Counted from the stretch's first letter, positions 1 through 6,478 are shown. The stretch: DNA of 42,324 nt from Bacillota bacterium (GCA_023428265.1 JAEYYW010000069.1:1-42324), one strand, 5' to 3'. Numbers and translations are program-made. The notes: generated by a model from the sequence alone, not told the origin.

Positions 1-75
1 GCAACGGCCCGGGAAGATAGGACATCGCCGGACTCCAAAGAAACAGAACCCGATGGGAAACCCCATCGGGTTTTG
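1..75 (+). repeat. Structured repeat unit 1, minimal form, cut by the window edge
   Basis: This unit carries the same outer sequences as units 2 to 4 (CCCGGGAAGATAGG, then ACATCGCCGGACTCC) but lacks the whole branched arm that lies between them in the other units. It runs straight into a terminator hairpin at 47-72 (AACCCGATGGG / CCCCATCGGGTT) with a T-rich tail. The terminator stem differs from that of units 2-4, so the hairpin is kept while its sequence is not. The 5' end lies outside the window. Confidence 0.75.
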
Positions 76-100
76 TTTCTTTTGTTTCGGGGATGAGTAT

Positions 101-305
101 GCCGGGCAATGCCCGGGAAGAAAGGCCCAGCCGCAGGATGCGGCAAGCCAAGCATTCCCGGCGTACACCGCAGGCGTATGCAGCCAGGTTGCATGGGCGA
201 GCAGCAGCGATAGCTGCGACCAGCCCAGCATGATGCTGGCGAGGGAATGCGCAGGACATCGCCGGACTCCATGTGAAACACCTCGTGAGAACCACGAGGT
301 GTTTT
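101..305 (+). repeat. Structured repeat unit 2 (candidate ncRNA with its own terminator)
   Basis: The order of elements is: CCGGGCAATGCCCGG hairpin (102-116); GCCGCAGGATGCGGC hairpin (130-144); a long arm closed by GCATTCCC/GGGAATGC (152-159 with 243-250); then GCGCAGGACATCGC and GGACTCC. A terminator AACACCTCGTG/CACGAGGTGTT follows (277-303) with TTTT. Inside the arm are a GCGTACACC/GGCGTATGC hairpin and an extra branch (GCAGC/GCTGC) absent from the other units. No protein-like reading frame explains it. Transcription on the plus strand is inferred from the terminator orientation. Confidence 0.8.
277..305 (+). terminator. Rho-independent terminator of repeat unit 2
   Basis: An 11-bp stem AACACCTCGTG/CACGAGGTGTT with a 5-nt loop is followed by TTTTGCT. 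The same stem ends units 3 and 4. Confidence 0.8.
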
Positions 306-390
306 GCTGCTCATATCTATAATGGGAGTGTTTCATATTGTTTGATTTGTTTAGAATATGATAACATTGGTTTGATCGGAGGGTGGAAAT

Positions 391-906
391 ATGAACCAAC
401 AAATGATGAACGAACTAAAACTCGAACTAAAGAAAGCCATCTGCCAACATCGTAAAATTCTGATAGAGAGGTATCCTGACGAAAACTTATACGGCTATTC
501 ATTGTATACAAGCGATGATTTATCAGCAATTGGTCCAGTATCAAATAGAATGAGTGCTATAAAGGTGGATGCAAATAGTCCTGATTATTTCTATTATAAA
601 TATTGCCCTGATGAATGGTGTGATTGGGATGATTATGGACTATTTGATGTGGTAAATAGAATCATAAGATCGTTGTATAATGAAATGGAGGATGAGGAGG
701 ATGACTTCTATCATTTTAAGCAAAGCGTTCTTAAACAGGCACTTCAGGCTTTAAAGGAGCTTAGCCATGAAGGATGGTTTGGGGCTCAAACAGATGATCG
801 TTTTTTGATTGTTTACCTATCTGATTCGAACGATGAAATCATGGAAGTAGCAGCAGAGGAGTTGAATACAGCAAAAGTTTATACGGACTATATGTCTCTA
901 ACTTAG
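391..906 (+). CDS. DUF4303-like protein, possible orphan immunity protein
   Basis: A 171-residue soluble, very acidic protein. The segment YGYSLYTSDDLSAIGPVSNR near residues 34-53, the aromatic/acidic block around residues 67-85 (YYKYCPDEWCDWDDYG) and the following helix (FDVVNRIIRSLYNEME) fit the DUF4303 family, often found beside toxin-immunity genes. That assignment is from remembered family character and was not searched. The start is set by a strong Shine-Dalgarno GGAGGGTGG just before the ATG. The gene is clearly more AT-rich than its neighbours and sits between repeat units 2 and 3, with no toxin gene next to it. This suggests horizontal acquisition as a single cargo gene. Confidence 0.65.
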   Translation: MNQQMMNELKLELKKAICQHRKILIERYPDENLYGYSLYTSDDLSAIGPVSNRMSAIKVDANSPDYFYYKYCPDEWCDWDDYGLFDVVNRIIRSLYNEMEDEEDDFYHFKQSVLKQALQALKELSHEGWFGAQTDDRFLIVYLSDSNDEIMEVAAEELNTAKVYTDYMSLT

Positions 907-975
907 CGCCACGAACATTATGTCTTGTTCCCATTCCGCACACAGGAATACTGCCTCAGCGCAGACAATACTCGG

Positions 976-1137
976 TGGGCAACTGCCCGGGAAGATAGGC
1001 CTAGCCGCAGGATGCGGCAAGCCAAGCATTCCCGGTGCACACCTCGGTGTGCACAGCCAGCATGACGCTGGCGAGGGAATGCGCAGGACATCGCCGGACT
1101 CCAAAGAAACACCTCGTGAGAACCACGAGGTGTTTTG
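976..1137 (+). repeat. Structured repeat unit 3
   Basis: The cleanest single-arm unit. GGGCAACTGCCC hairpin (977-988), GAAGATAGG, GCCGCAGGATGCGGC hairpin, then an arm closed by GCATTCCC/GGGAATGC holding two hairpins: GTGCACACC/GGTGTGCAC and GCCAGC/GCTGGC. GCGCAGGACATCGC, GGACTCC and the terminator at 1108-1134 follow. The fold is a three-way junction with a preceding small GGA-loop hairpin. Confidence 0.8.
1108..1137 (+). terminator. Rho-independent terminator of repeat unit 3
   Basis: Stem AACACCTCGTG/CACGAGGTGTT, loop AGAAC, T-rich tail. It closes unit 3 before unit 4 begins about 20 bases later. Confidence 0.8.
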
Positions 1138-1157
1138 CTATATCTACTAGAATCTGA

Positions 1158-1396
1158 AGGGTAGATAGGCAAAGGGCAGGACGCCCCAAGCGAAGCTTCA
1201 CCGGTGTACACCGAAGGTGTATACAGCCTGCATGATGCAGGCGAGGTGAAGCGCACGCCCAGCCGCAGGATGCGGCAAGCCAAGCATTCCCGGTGCACAC
1301 CTCGGTGTGCACAGCCAGCATGACGCTGGCGAGGGAATGCGCAGGACATCGCCGGACTCCATGTGAAACACCTCGTGTATACCACGAGGTGTTTTG
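1158..1396 (+). repeat. Structured repeat unit 4, double-module form
   Basis: Begins GGGTAGATAGGC. Module A: hairpin GGGCAGGACGCCC, then an arm closed by GCTTCACC (1195-1202) and GGTGAAGC (1245-1252), holding GTGTACACC/GGTGTATAC and GCCTGCA/TGCAGGC hairpins. Module B: hairpin GCCGCAGGATGCGGC, then an arm closed by GCATTCCC (1284-1291) and GGGAATGC (1333-1340), holding GTGCACACC/GGTGTGCAC and GCCAGC/GCTGGC. Each helix of module A has a counterpart in B with different sequence and intact pairing, which supports a conserved fold. The terminator at 1367-1393 ends the unit. Confidence 0.8.
1367..1396 (+). terminator. Rho-independent terminator of repeat unit 4
   Basis: Stem AACACCTCGTG/CACGAGGTGTT with loop TATAC (AGAAC in units 2 and 3), followed by TTTTGC. 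The stem is invariant and the loop varies. Confidence 0.8.
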
Positions 1397-1417
1397 CTTT
1401 GTTTATATCCAAATCAT

Positions 1418-1626
1418 AGGGTAGATAGGCAAAGGGCAGGACGCCCCAAGCGAAGCTTCACCGGTGTACACCGAAGGTGTATGCAGCCTGCATGGATGCA
1501 GGCGAGGTGAAGCGCACGCCCAGCCGCAGGATGCGGCAAGCCAAGCATTCCCGGCGTACACCTCAGGTGTATGCAGCCCGCAGGGCGGGCGAGGGAGAAT
1601 GCCACAAGACTGTAGAGTGTGGCTTC
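1418..1626 (+). repeat. Structured repeat unit 5, double-module form with diverged 3' end
   Basis: Same architecture as unit 4 up to the second arm, whose closing strand has a one-base insertion (GGGAGAATGC). The usual CAGGACATCG...GGACTCC segment and standard terminator are missing. Instead a hairpin GCCACA/TGTGGC (1601-1623) follows directly, with a short pyrimidine-rich tail. It faces the end of the convergent tlp gene, so this hairpin may serve both strands. Confidence 0.7.
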
Positions 1627-1851
1627 TTACCGGTATCCTTTCTCCCGATCAAATGCCTCATCTTTGATTTCTTTCCTCATCCCATCAAGCGCCTGTCTGC
1701 GGCGCTCGTTCTTCGACTGAAGGTCCTGCTTGGATTTTTCATCACTTGTCCAGGCAATCATATCTTCTGCGGCTTCGATATTATGGATGGTCATATCAAT
1801 ATTCTTCTGAATCCGTTCAACATTATCCTTGCGATTGTCAGGCTTGCTCAT
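1627..1851 (-). CDS. tlp: Small acid-soluble spore protein, Tlp family
   Basis: A 74-residue highly charged protein beginning MSKPDNRKDNVERIQKNI, with the central block NIEAAEDMI, then KNERRRQALDGMRKEIKDE and a C-terminal REKGYR. This is the pattern of Tlp, a small protein packed in the spore core with the other acid-soluble proteins. The ATG at 1851 is preferred over an in-frame ATG 30 bases upstream because AAAGGAG lies 9 bases before it. Upstream on the same strand, CATGATA (1881-1887) and TACATA (1905-1910), 17 bases apart, resemble a forespore sigma-G promoter. The gene points towards the repeat array and ends next to unit 5. Confidence 0.88.
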   Translation of the reverse strand: MSKPDNRKDNVERIQKNIDMTIHNIEAAEDMIAWTSDEKSKQDLQSKNERRRQALDGMRKEIKDEAFDREKGYR

Positions 1852-1880
1852 TTTGAGAATCTCCTTTCTGTTGCTGCTCA

Positions 1881-1910
1881 TATCATGTGTATCGGCGCAA
1901 AGACTATGTA
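1881..1910 (-). promoter_or_regulatory. Possible sigma-G promoter of tlp
   Basis: On the minus strand TACATA is followed after 17 bases by CATGATA, about 30 bases before the tlp start codon. It resembles the forespore sigma-G pattern (TGAATA ... CATnnTA) and fits a spore-core gene. The -35 match is only 4 of 6. Confidence 0.4.
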
Positions 1911-2001
1911 CCAGCTTTCATTGGGAAAACACGCACGGCTTTGGATGGATTCGGCTTGACTTCTGCTGGGCTATCGCTTATCATATAAAGGCTAATTGCG
2001 T

Positions 2002-2078
2002 GCTCCCGTAGCTCAGCAGGATAGAGCAGCGGTTTCCTAAACCGGAGGTCGTACGTTCGAATCGTATCGGGAGCGCCA
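2002..2078 (+). tRNA. tRNA-Arg, anticodon CCU
   Basis: Cloverleaf: acceptor GCTCCCG/CGGGAGC, D arm GCTC/GAGC, anticodon loop TTCCTAA with anticodon CCT, T loop TTCGAAT, discriminator G and an encoded CCA end. One G-G mismatch sits at the top of the anticodon stem. It reads the rare arginine codon AGG. A terminator follows at once. Confidence 0.93.
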
Positions 2079-2080
2079 GA

Positions 2081-2119
2081 AAACCCCAGGAATCATACGG
2101 TTCTTGGGGTTTTTGTTTT
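2081..2119 (+). terminator. Terminator of the tRNA-Arg gene
   Basis: AACCCCAGGAA / TTCTTGGGGTT stem followed by TTTTTG, starting three bases after the tRNA CCA end. Confidence 0.85.
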
Positions 2120-2315
2120 TCGTTATATTTGGCGGTAACTCGATATTAGTTCGCATTTGGTTCATAAGGAAATCACGGAAAAAAAGATGCTTCACTGGCT
2201 GTTTTGCAGCCAGAACACTCATACCGGTAGAGGATGGTTATAAACCGATAGAGCAAACCCAAAACGGAGACTTAGTATATTGGCTCAAAAGGATCTTCGC
2301 TCTCATACTTCTTGG

Positions 2316-2353
2316 CCGGAGGTCGTACCGTTCGAACTGTATCGGGAGCGCCA
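2316..2353 (+). pseudogene. Truncated copy of the tRNA-Arg 3' half (possible att remnant)
   Basis: This stretch repeats the tRNA-Arg segment 2042-2078 (from CCGGAGGTCG to GGGAGCGCCA) with one inserted base and a two-base change in the T stem. It lacks the 5' half, so it is not a functional tRNA. A direct repeat of a tRNA 3' end is what integrative elements leave at their attachment sites. The ~240 bases between the copies hold the tRNA terminator and no convincing gene. Confidence 0.75.
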
Positions 2354-2564
2354 AAAGCACCAAGGCATAACGCTCTGGAGTTTTATTTTATAACATGCAC
2401 TCTTTTATATTATGCTCTCATAAGGGCGGGATTCGTTGGTTTCGAACCGAATCGGGCAATATGGAGCTGATATGTGAGTCTCAGAGCGATTTTGTATCCA
2501 ATATCATTCCAAATCTGCTGATATCTAGCCAAATCGCAATGATTGGATTTTTGATTTGTTGAAT
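2354..2564. other. Intergenic stretch without a recognisable gene
   Basis: AT-rich DNA between the tRNA fragment and the corA promoter. A minus-strand frame spans 2410-2679, but its translation has no recognisable domain and it has no ribosome binding site at its start. It also overlaps the corA promoter and leader. I see no supported gene. Confidence 0.5.
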
Positions 2565-2593
2565 TTGCATATTGTAGAAATGCTTCATAAGAT
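2565..2593 (+). promoter_or_regulatory. Promoter for the corA leader
   Basis: TTGCAT, 17-base spacer, TAAGAT. A start near 2600 would give a leader of about 170 nt before the corA start codon. Confidence 0.55.
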
Positions 2594-2599
2594 GTATGA

Positions 2600-2769
2600 T
2601 GGTAGCATCCTGCAACACGGAGGTGAACGGCATGGAATGCGAACCTGGCGGTAGTAGCCCAAAACGATTTTTCCCGCATGAGGGGCGTTATCTCGTGCCG
2701 TCAACCAACCACTGACGGATGCGGATATGCGGACACGCCCCTTCAAAAACAGGAAAGAGGGTGTGTTTT
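2600..2769 (+). promoter_or_regulatory. Folded 5' leader of corA, possible metal-responsive element
   Basis: Three nested or adjacent helices can be drawn: AGGT/ACCT closing GCAT-GGA-ATGC (2621-2646); AGGGGCGT/ACGCCCCT (2681-2688 with 2735-2742); and, within the latter, CCGTCA/TGACGG (2698-2718). AGGTGA followed ~25 bases later by GTAGTAGCCCAAAA is reminiscent of the M-box magnesium riboswitch (AGGUGA ... GCUGCUGCCCAAAA). However, the M-box ACGCCAAUGGGU block is not clearly present and there is no terminator, so identity is unproven. The last helix ends about 13 bases before the AGGAAAGAGGG ribosome binding region. Confidence 0.4.
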
Positions 2770-3726
2770 ATGATCAAGTTCCTCAAGACCATCGGGGAAG
2801 ATAACAACCTGTCTTCAAGCTGCGAACTGGTCAACCTTGACAGCTTTGAGAGCGGTTGCTGGATTCATATGGCGAATCCGTCGGAAGATGAGATCAACCA
2901 AGTCTGCGCAACACTCAATTTGGAAAATGAGTTTATCAAGCCTGCGTTGGACGAAGAAGAGCGCCCCCGCATCGAATCAGAAAATGGAAACACGTTGATT
3001 CTTGTTGATATCCCGATTGTGGAAATCGATGGCAACCGCAACATTTACTCCACGATCCCGCTGGGTGTGGTGCTAACCAGAGACTGCATTGTTACGGTCT
3101 GTCTGAAAGATAACCCCATTGTCAATGACTTTATCAACAAAAGGATGAAGTCCTTCTTCACCCAATACAAAAGCCGCTTCCTGCTGCAGCTGCTGTTTAA
3201 GAATGCGACGTTTTATCTGTATTACCTGCGTCACATTGAGCGCATCAGCAACAAGATTGAAAATGACCTGCAGCGCTCCATGAAAAACAAGGAGCTCACG
3301 CAGCTGCTGAAATTGGAAAAGAGCCTTGTATATTTTTCCACATCGCTGAAATCCAATGAAGTGGTTTTGGAAAAGCTGATGAAGCTGGAAGCCATCAAGA
3401 AGTATCCGGAAGACACGGAACTTCTGGAAGACGTCATCATTGAAAACCGCCAGGCCATTGAAATGACAAACATTTACAGCAGCATTCTGAGCGGCATGAT
3501 GGATGCCTTTGCTTCGATCATCTCCAACAACCTGAACATCGTGATGAAGTCGCTCACAATCATCACGATTGCCATCTCGATTCCCACTGCGATTTCAAGC
3601 TTTTTTGGCATGAACGTGCCAAACATGCTGGAAAACAACCCGATGGCGCTGCCCATCATTATCGGCGGTTCGATCATTGCCTCAGCACTGGCCACTTTCC
3701 TGCTGATACGCAGAAAACAGTATTGA
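2770..3726 (+). CDS. corA: CorA family magnesium/divalent cation channel
   Basis: A 318-residue protein with the CorA layout: soluble N-terminal domain, long helical stalk (roughly residues 130-270) and two membrane helices at the C-terminus. The signature GMN (residues 280-282, in FFGMNVPNM) follows the first helix, and the protein ends in a basic tail RRKQY. It forms pentameric Mg2+ channels in the cytoplasmic membrane. The ATG at 2770 is chosen over an in-frame upstream ATG because AGGAAAGAGGG precedes it and homology begins there. It has its own promoter, a structured leader and a strong terminator, so it is monocistronic. Confidence 0.93.
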   Translation: MIKFLKTIGEDNNLSSSCELVNLDSFESGCWIHMANPSEDEINQVCATLNLENEFIKPALDEEERPRIESENGNTLILVDIPIVEIDGNRNIYSTIPLGVVLTRDCIVTVCLKDNPIVNDFINKRMKSFFTQYKSRFLLQLLFKNATFYLYYLRHIERISNKIENDLQRSMKNKELTQLLKLEKSLVYFSTSLKSNEVVLEKLMKLEAIKKYPEDTELLEDVIIENRQAIEMTNIYSSILSGMMDAFASIISNNLNIVMKSLTIITIAISIPTAISSFFGMNVPNMLENNPMALPIIIGGSIIASALATFLLIRRKQY

Positions 3727-3741
3727 CGATGAATCAACAAT

Positions 3742-3773
3742 AAAACCGCCGGTGAAATCACCGGCGGTTTTTC
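3742..3773. terminator. Bidirectional terminator between corA and the phosphoesterase
   Basis: Stem AACCGCCGGTG/CACCGGCGGTT flanked by A and T runs on the two sides, so it can end transcription of both convergent genes. Confidence 0.85.
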
Positions 3774-4643
3774 TTACTCCGGGCATGGCCCCCAGTCCAT
3801 TTGCTTCCACCATTTGGCCGCAACCCTTCTCCAGATGCGGTTGGGGATGAGCCCCTGTGGGAGCCCTTCCTGCCGCATCACTTGTTGAGCCTCTGCCAGA
3901 AAATGCAGGTTGTGGTTTCGACCGTCCTTCACGCTCTCAAATGTGATCTTCGTCCACACCGGCGCAGCGGCCATCAGCCCGCTTGTTTCCAGGTGGCGCT
4001 CAAGCTCCTCGAAATTGTATGGCACCAGTCTTAACTCTGCAGAAAGCTGCCCCTTTTCGCATGTCAGGATCGCGTATTCCGCCATGCGTTCCGCATTGAA
4101 ATGCACGCCCACCGATCCGGGGTTTAAAAGCAGGCGCCCGTGCACAACGCCGCTCCACTGGATGTGGTTGTGCCCAAATGCCAGCGCGGGCTCCCCGACA
4201 GCCAGCGCGGCCCGTTCCACGGCAGCCATGTCCTGATGGGGCTTCAAAAGCTCATACATGCTGAAGGGCGAGCCGTGCACAACACGCAGTGTCTGCCTGC
4301 CTTCCAGTTCGATCACAGCTTGTTCTGGCAGCGTGGAAATGAAACGGTATTCCTCATCGCCAATGCCCATATTCGCCCAGAGCACGGCGGCCATCTGAAG
4401 GCTATCGTCCCAGTCAGGCTTTTCATCGTTGCGATAACGGATAATATAGTCTTCACGATTTCCCATGATCACGGGGCAGTTGAGTGAACGCACCAGCTTC
4501 AGCACCGCAGCGTTGTCAGGCCCGTCGGTGATCAGATCTCCGGCAATGGCATATCTGTCAACCTGGTGCGCTTCGGCGTCGGCAAGCACCGCTTGCAATG
4601 CGGGGAGGTTTGCGTGTATGTCTGAAAGGATCGCAATCTTCAT
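3774..4643 (-). CDS. Calcineurin-like metallophosphoesterase
   Basis: A 289-residue protein starting MKIAILSDIHANLPAL. Metal-binding motifs of the YfcE/MJ0936-type phosphodiesterases occur in order: DIH (residues 8-10), GDLITDGPD (about 36-44), GNRE (about 61-64), HGSP, and GHNH. A C-terminal extension of about 100 residues past the fold is basic and tryptophan-rich; its role is unknown. The start is the ATG at 4643 where homology begins; a longer frame upstream gives low-complexity sequence. It has only a weak ribosome binding site. An 11-base palindrome CTACCGGGTAG lies just before the start. Substrate cannot be told from sequence. Confidence 0.85.
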   Translation of the reverse strand: MKIAILSDIHANLPALQAVLADAEAHQVDRYAIAGDLITDGPDNAAVLKLVRSLNCPVIMGNREDYIIRYRNDEKPDWDDSLQMAAVLWANMGIGDEEYRFISTLPEQAVIELEGRQTLRVVHGSPFSMYELLKPHQDMAAVERAALAVGEPALAFGHNHIQWSGVVHGRLLLNPGSVGVHFNAERMAEYAILTCEKGQLSAELRLVPYNFEELERHLETSGLMAAAPVWTKITFESVKDGRNHNLHFLAEAQQVMRQEGLPQGLIPNRIWRRVAAKWWKQMDWGPCPE

Positions 4644-4799
4644 AAACTGTCTACCCGGTAGGTGTTTTCTGAGATGATACCACAAACCATTGCTTGCGGA
4701 TAAGGGGGTTGATCGCGTTTGCGGCCAATACCTGCAGAAACAGCAACTATTTTTTGCCGGCAAGGTAAAACTAAGAGTGGGAATTGTGATCAAACCCTA

Positions 4800-4828
4800 T
4801 TGACGGAGTCGGAATTCAGTGCTATATT
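4800..4828 (+). promoter_or_regulatory. Promoter of the isc operon
   Basis: TTGACG, 17-base spacer, TATATT, about 43 bases before the iscR start codon. The direct repeat GATCAAA flanks it (4788-4794 and 4835-4841) and could be a binding site, possibly for IscR itself. Confidence 0.75.
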
Positions 4829-4870
4829 ATATCCGATCAAATCACTTGGATTTTGAAGGGGGAGGCCGCG

Positions 4871-5302
4871 ATGAAGTTTTCCACACGCAGCAAATATGGT
4901 CTGAACGCCATGTTTGAGCTGGCGCGCAAATACGGCGGCGGCCCTGTTTCCGTCAAAGATATTTCGGAAGCGCAAAGCATCCCGGAGGCCTATCTGGAGC
5001 AGCTCTTTATGGGCCTGAAAAAGGCCGGGTTGATTACGGCATCCCGCGGGGCACAAGGCGGATACACACTTGCTGCAGAGCCGGCCGCCATTTCGGTGGG
5101 GGCGATCCTGCGCACGCTGGAAGGGCCGTTGGCCCCCGCCGACTGCCTGGAGGATGACGGCGGAGGCTGCGAGAGGGGCAACACCTGCCCCGGCCGGATC
5201 ATTTGGGAAAAAATATACAGCAGCATCAATGATGTGGTCAACACCCTCACATTGGCCGACATCATGGGGGAATATGACATGAGAAACAAGGGGGATACCT
5301 GA
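4871..5302 (+). CDS. iscR: Rrf2-family Fe-S sensing regulator IscR
   Basis: A 143-residue protein with an N-terminal winged helix (MKFSTRSKYGLNAMFELA, then a recognition region near residues 40-60 ending SRGAQGGY) and three cysteines C92, C100 and C106, the cluster-binding arrangement of IscR. The spacing C-x7-C-x5-C is slightly wider than in E. coli IscR. It likely binds a [2Fe-2S] cluster and adjusts transcription of the downstream genes. The ATG at 4871 has GGGGGAGG before it. Its TGA ends immediately before the iscS ATG, so the two are translationally adjacent and co-transcribed. Confidence 0.9.
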   Translation: MKFSTRSKYGLNAMFELARKYGGGPVSVKDISEAQSIPEAYLEQLFMGLKKAGLITASRGAQGGYTLAAEPAAISVGAILRTLEGPLAPADCLEDDGGGCERGNTCPGRIIWEKIYSSINDVVNTLTLADIMGEYDMRNKGDT

Positions 5303-6463
5303 ATGGAAGCCAGAAAGATTTATCTGGACAATGCGGCCACCACCAGAGTGCGGCCCGAGGTGCTGGAAGCCATGATGCCGTGGTTTACCGAAAACTTCGG
5401 CAATGCTTCCAGTGTGCACTCCTGGGGCAGGATGTCGCTGCGGGCGGTGGATGAGGCGCGCGACAGGATCGCCAAGGCTTTGGGAGCCACCGCGCAGGAG
5501 GTTTATTTCACTTCCGGAGGCACTGAGGCGGACAACTGGGCCATCAAGGGCTATGCTCTGAAGCACCAGGACAAAGGCCGCCACATCATCACCAGCGCCG
5601 TTGAGCATCACGCCGTGCTGCACACCTGCGAAGCGCTGAAAAAGCGTGGCTTTGAAATCACCTATCTCCCGGTGGATGAGTTTGGCCTTGTGCACGCCGA
5701 TGCGCTGAAAGCAGCCATGCGGCCGGACACGATCCTTGTGAGCGTCATGCTTGCCAACAATGAGATCGGCACCATTCAGCCCGTCGCAGAGCTGGCCAGA
5801 ATTGCCAAAGAGGGTGGGGCTGCCTTCCACACCGACGCCGTGCAGGCAGTGGGGCACATCCCGGTGAACGTGAAGGATCTGGGTGTGGACATGCTCACGC
5901 TGTCCGCCCACAAGTTCCACGGCCCCAAGGGCATCGGGCTGCTGTATATCAGGCGGGGCGTGAGCCTGGAAAACCTGATCGACGGCGGCGCCCACGAGCG
6001 CGGACGCCGGGCGGGCACCAGCAACCACCCCGGCATCATCGGCATGGCGAAGGCGCTGGAGCTATCCATCGCCGAAATGCCGGAGACTTCCGCTCGCGTT
6101 ACGGCGCTCCGTGACCGCCTGATCAAGGGTGTGCTGGAAACGGTGCCCAATGCCAGACTAAACGGGCACCCCACGATCCGCCTGCCCGGCAACGCAAGCT
6201 TCAGCTTTTCAGGCATGGAGGGCGAGGCGTTGGTGCTGAGCCTTGATATCGCGGGCATCGCGGCATCCAGCGGGTCTGCCTGCTCGTCTGGCTCCTTGGA
6301 GCCCTCCCATGTGCTGATGGCCCTCGGCATCCCGATCGGCGCGGCGCATGCGTCGCTCCGCCTCACCGTGGGAGAGGATACCACGGAGGATGATATTGAC
6401 TACACAATCGGCAAGGTCGCTCAGATCATCGAACGTTTGCGCGCGATGTCGCCGATCGCATAG
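5303..6463 (+). CDS. iscS: Cysteine desulfurase (IscS/NifS)
   Basis: A 386-residue PLP enzyme that takes sulfur from cysteine for Fe-S cluster assembly and other thiolation pathways. The PLP lysine is K204 in SAHKFHGPKG. The persulfide-forming cysteine is C328 in SSGSACSSGS, and ASLRLTVG follows as usual. The N-terminus YLDNAATT is typical. The length fits the family. It follows iscR with no gap and precedes iscU by 15 bases, so the three form one operon. Confidence 0.95.
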   Translation: MEARKIYLDNAATTRVRPEVLEAMMPWFTENFGNASSVHSWGRMSLRAVDEARDRIAKALGATAQEVYFTSGGTEADNWAIKGYALKHQDKGRHIITSAVEHHAVLHTCEALKKRGFEITYLPVDEFGLVHADALKAAMRPDTILVSVMLANNEIGTIQPVAELARIAKEGGAAFHTDAVQAVGHIPVNVKDLGVDMLTLSAHKFHGPKGIGLLYIRRGVSLENLIDGGAHERGRRAGTSNHPGIIGMAKALELSIAEMPETSARVTALRDRLIKGVLETVPNARLNGHPTIRLPGNASFSFSGMEGEALVLSLDIAGIAASSGSACSSGSLEPSHVLMALGIPIGAAHASLRLTVGEDTTEDDIDYTIGKVAQIIERLRAMSPIA

Positions 6464-6478
6464 GGAAGGAGAATAGCA

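Noticed and set aside
918..1605. Long minus-strand and plus-strand reading frames across the repeat units
   Set aside because: They repeat the same cysteine/arginine-rich peptides with each unit, lack ribosome binding sites and follow RNA helix symmetry. They are by-products of GC-rich hairpins.
1..1630. CRISPR array
   Set aside because: Units are long, variable in length, internally palindromic and not separated by uniform unique spacers.
2037..2222. Minus-strand frame over the tRNA-Arg
   Set aside because: Its C-terminal SRYDSNVRPP-type end is the antisense of the tRNA, a well-known false gene call.
2428..2458. A T-arm-like sequence (TTGGTTTCGAACC) suggesting another tRNA remnant
   Set aside because: Only the loop-like core is present; no acceptor or anticodon part can be aligned.
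2410..2679. Minus-strand 89-residue frame before corA
   Set aside because: No ribosome binding site and no recognisable domain; it overlaps the corA promoter and leader.
4790..6028. Long minus-strand frame opposite iscR-iscS
   Set aside because: It is the antisense shadow of two clearly identified genes in high-GC DNA.
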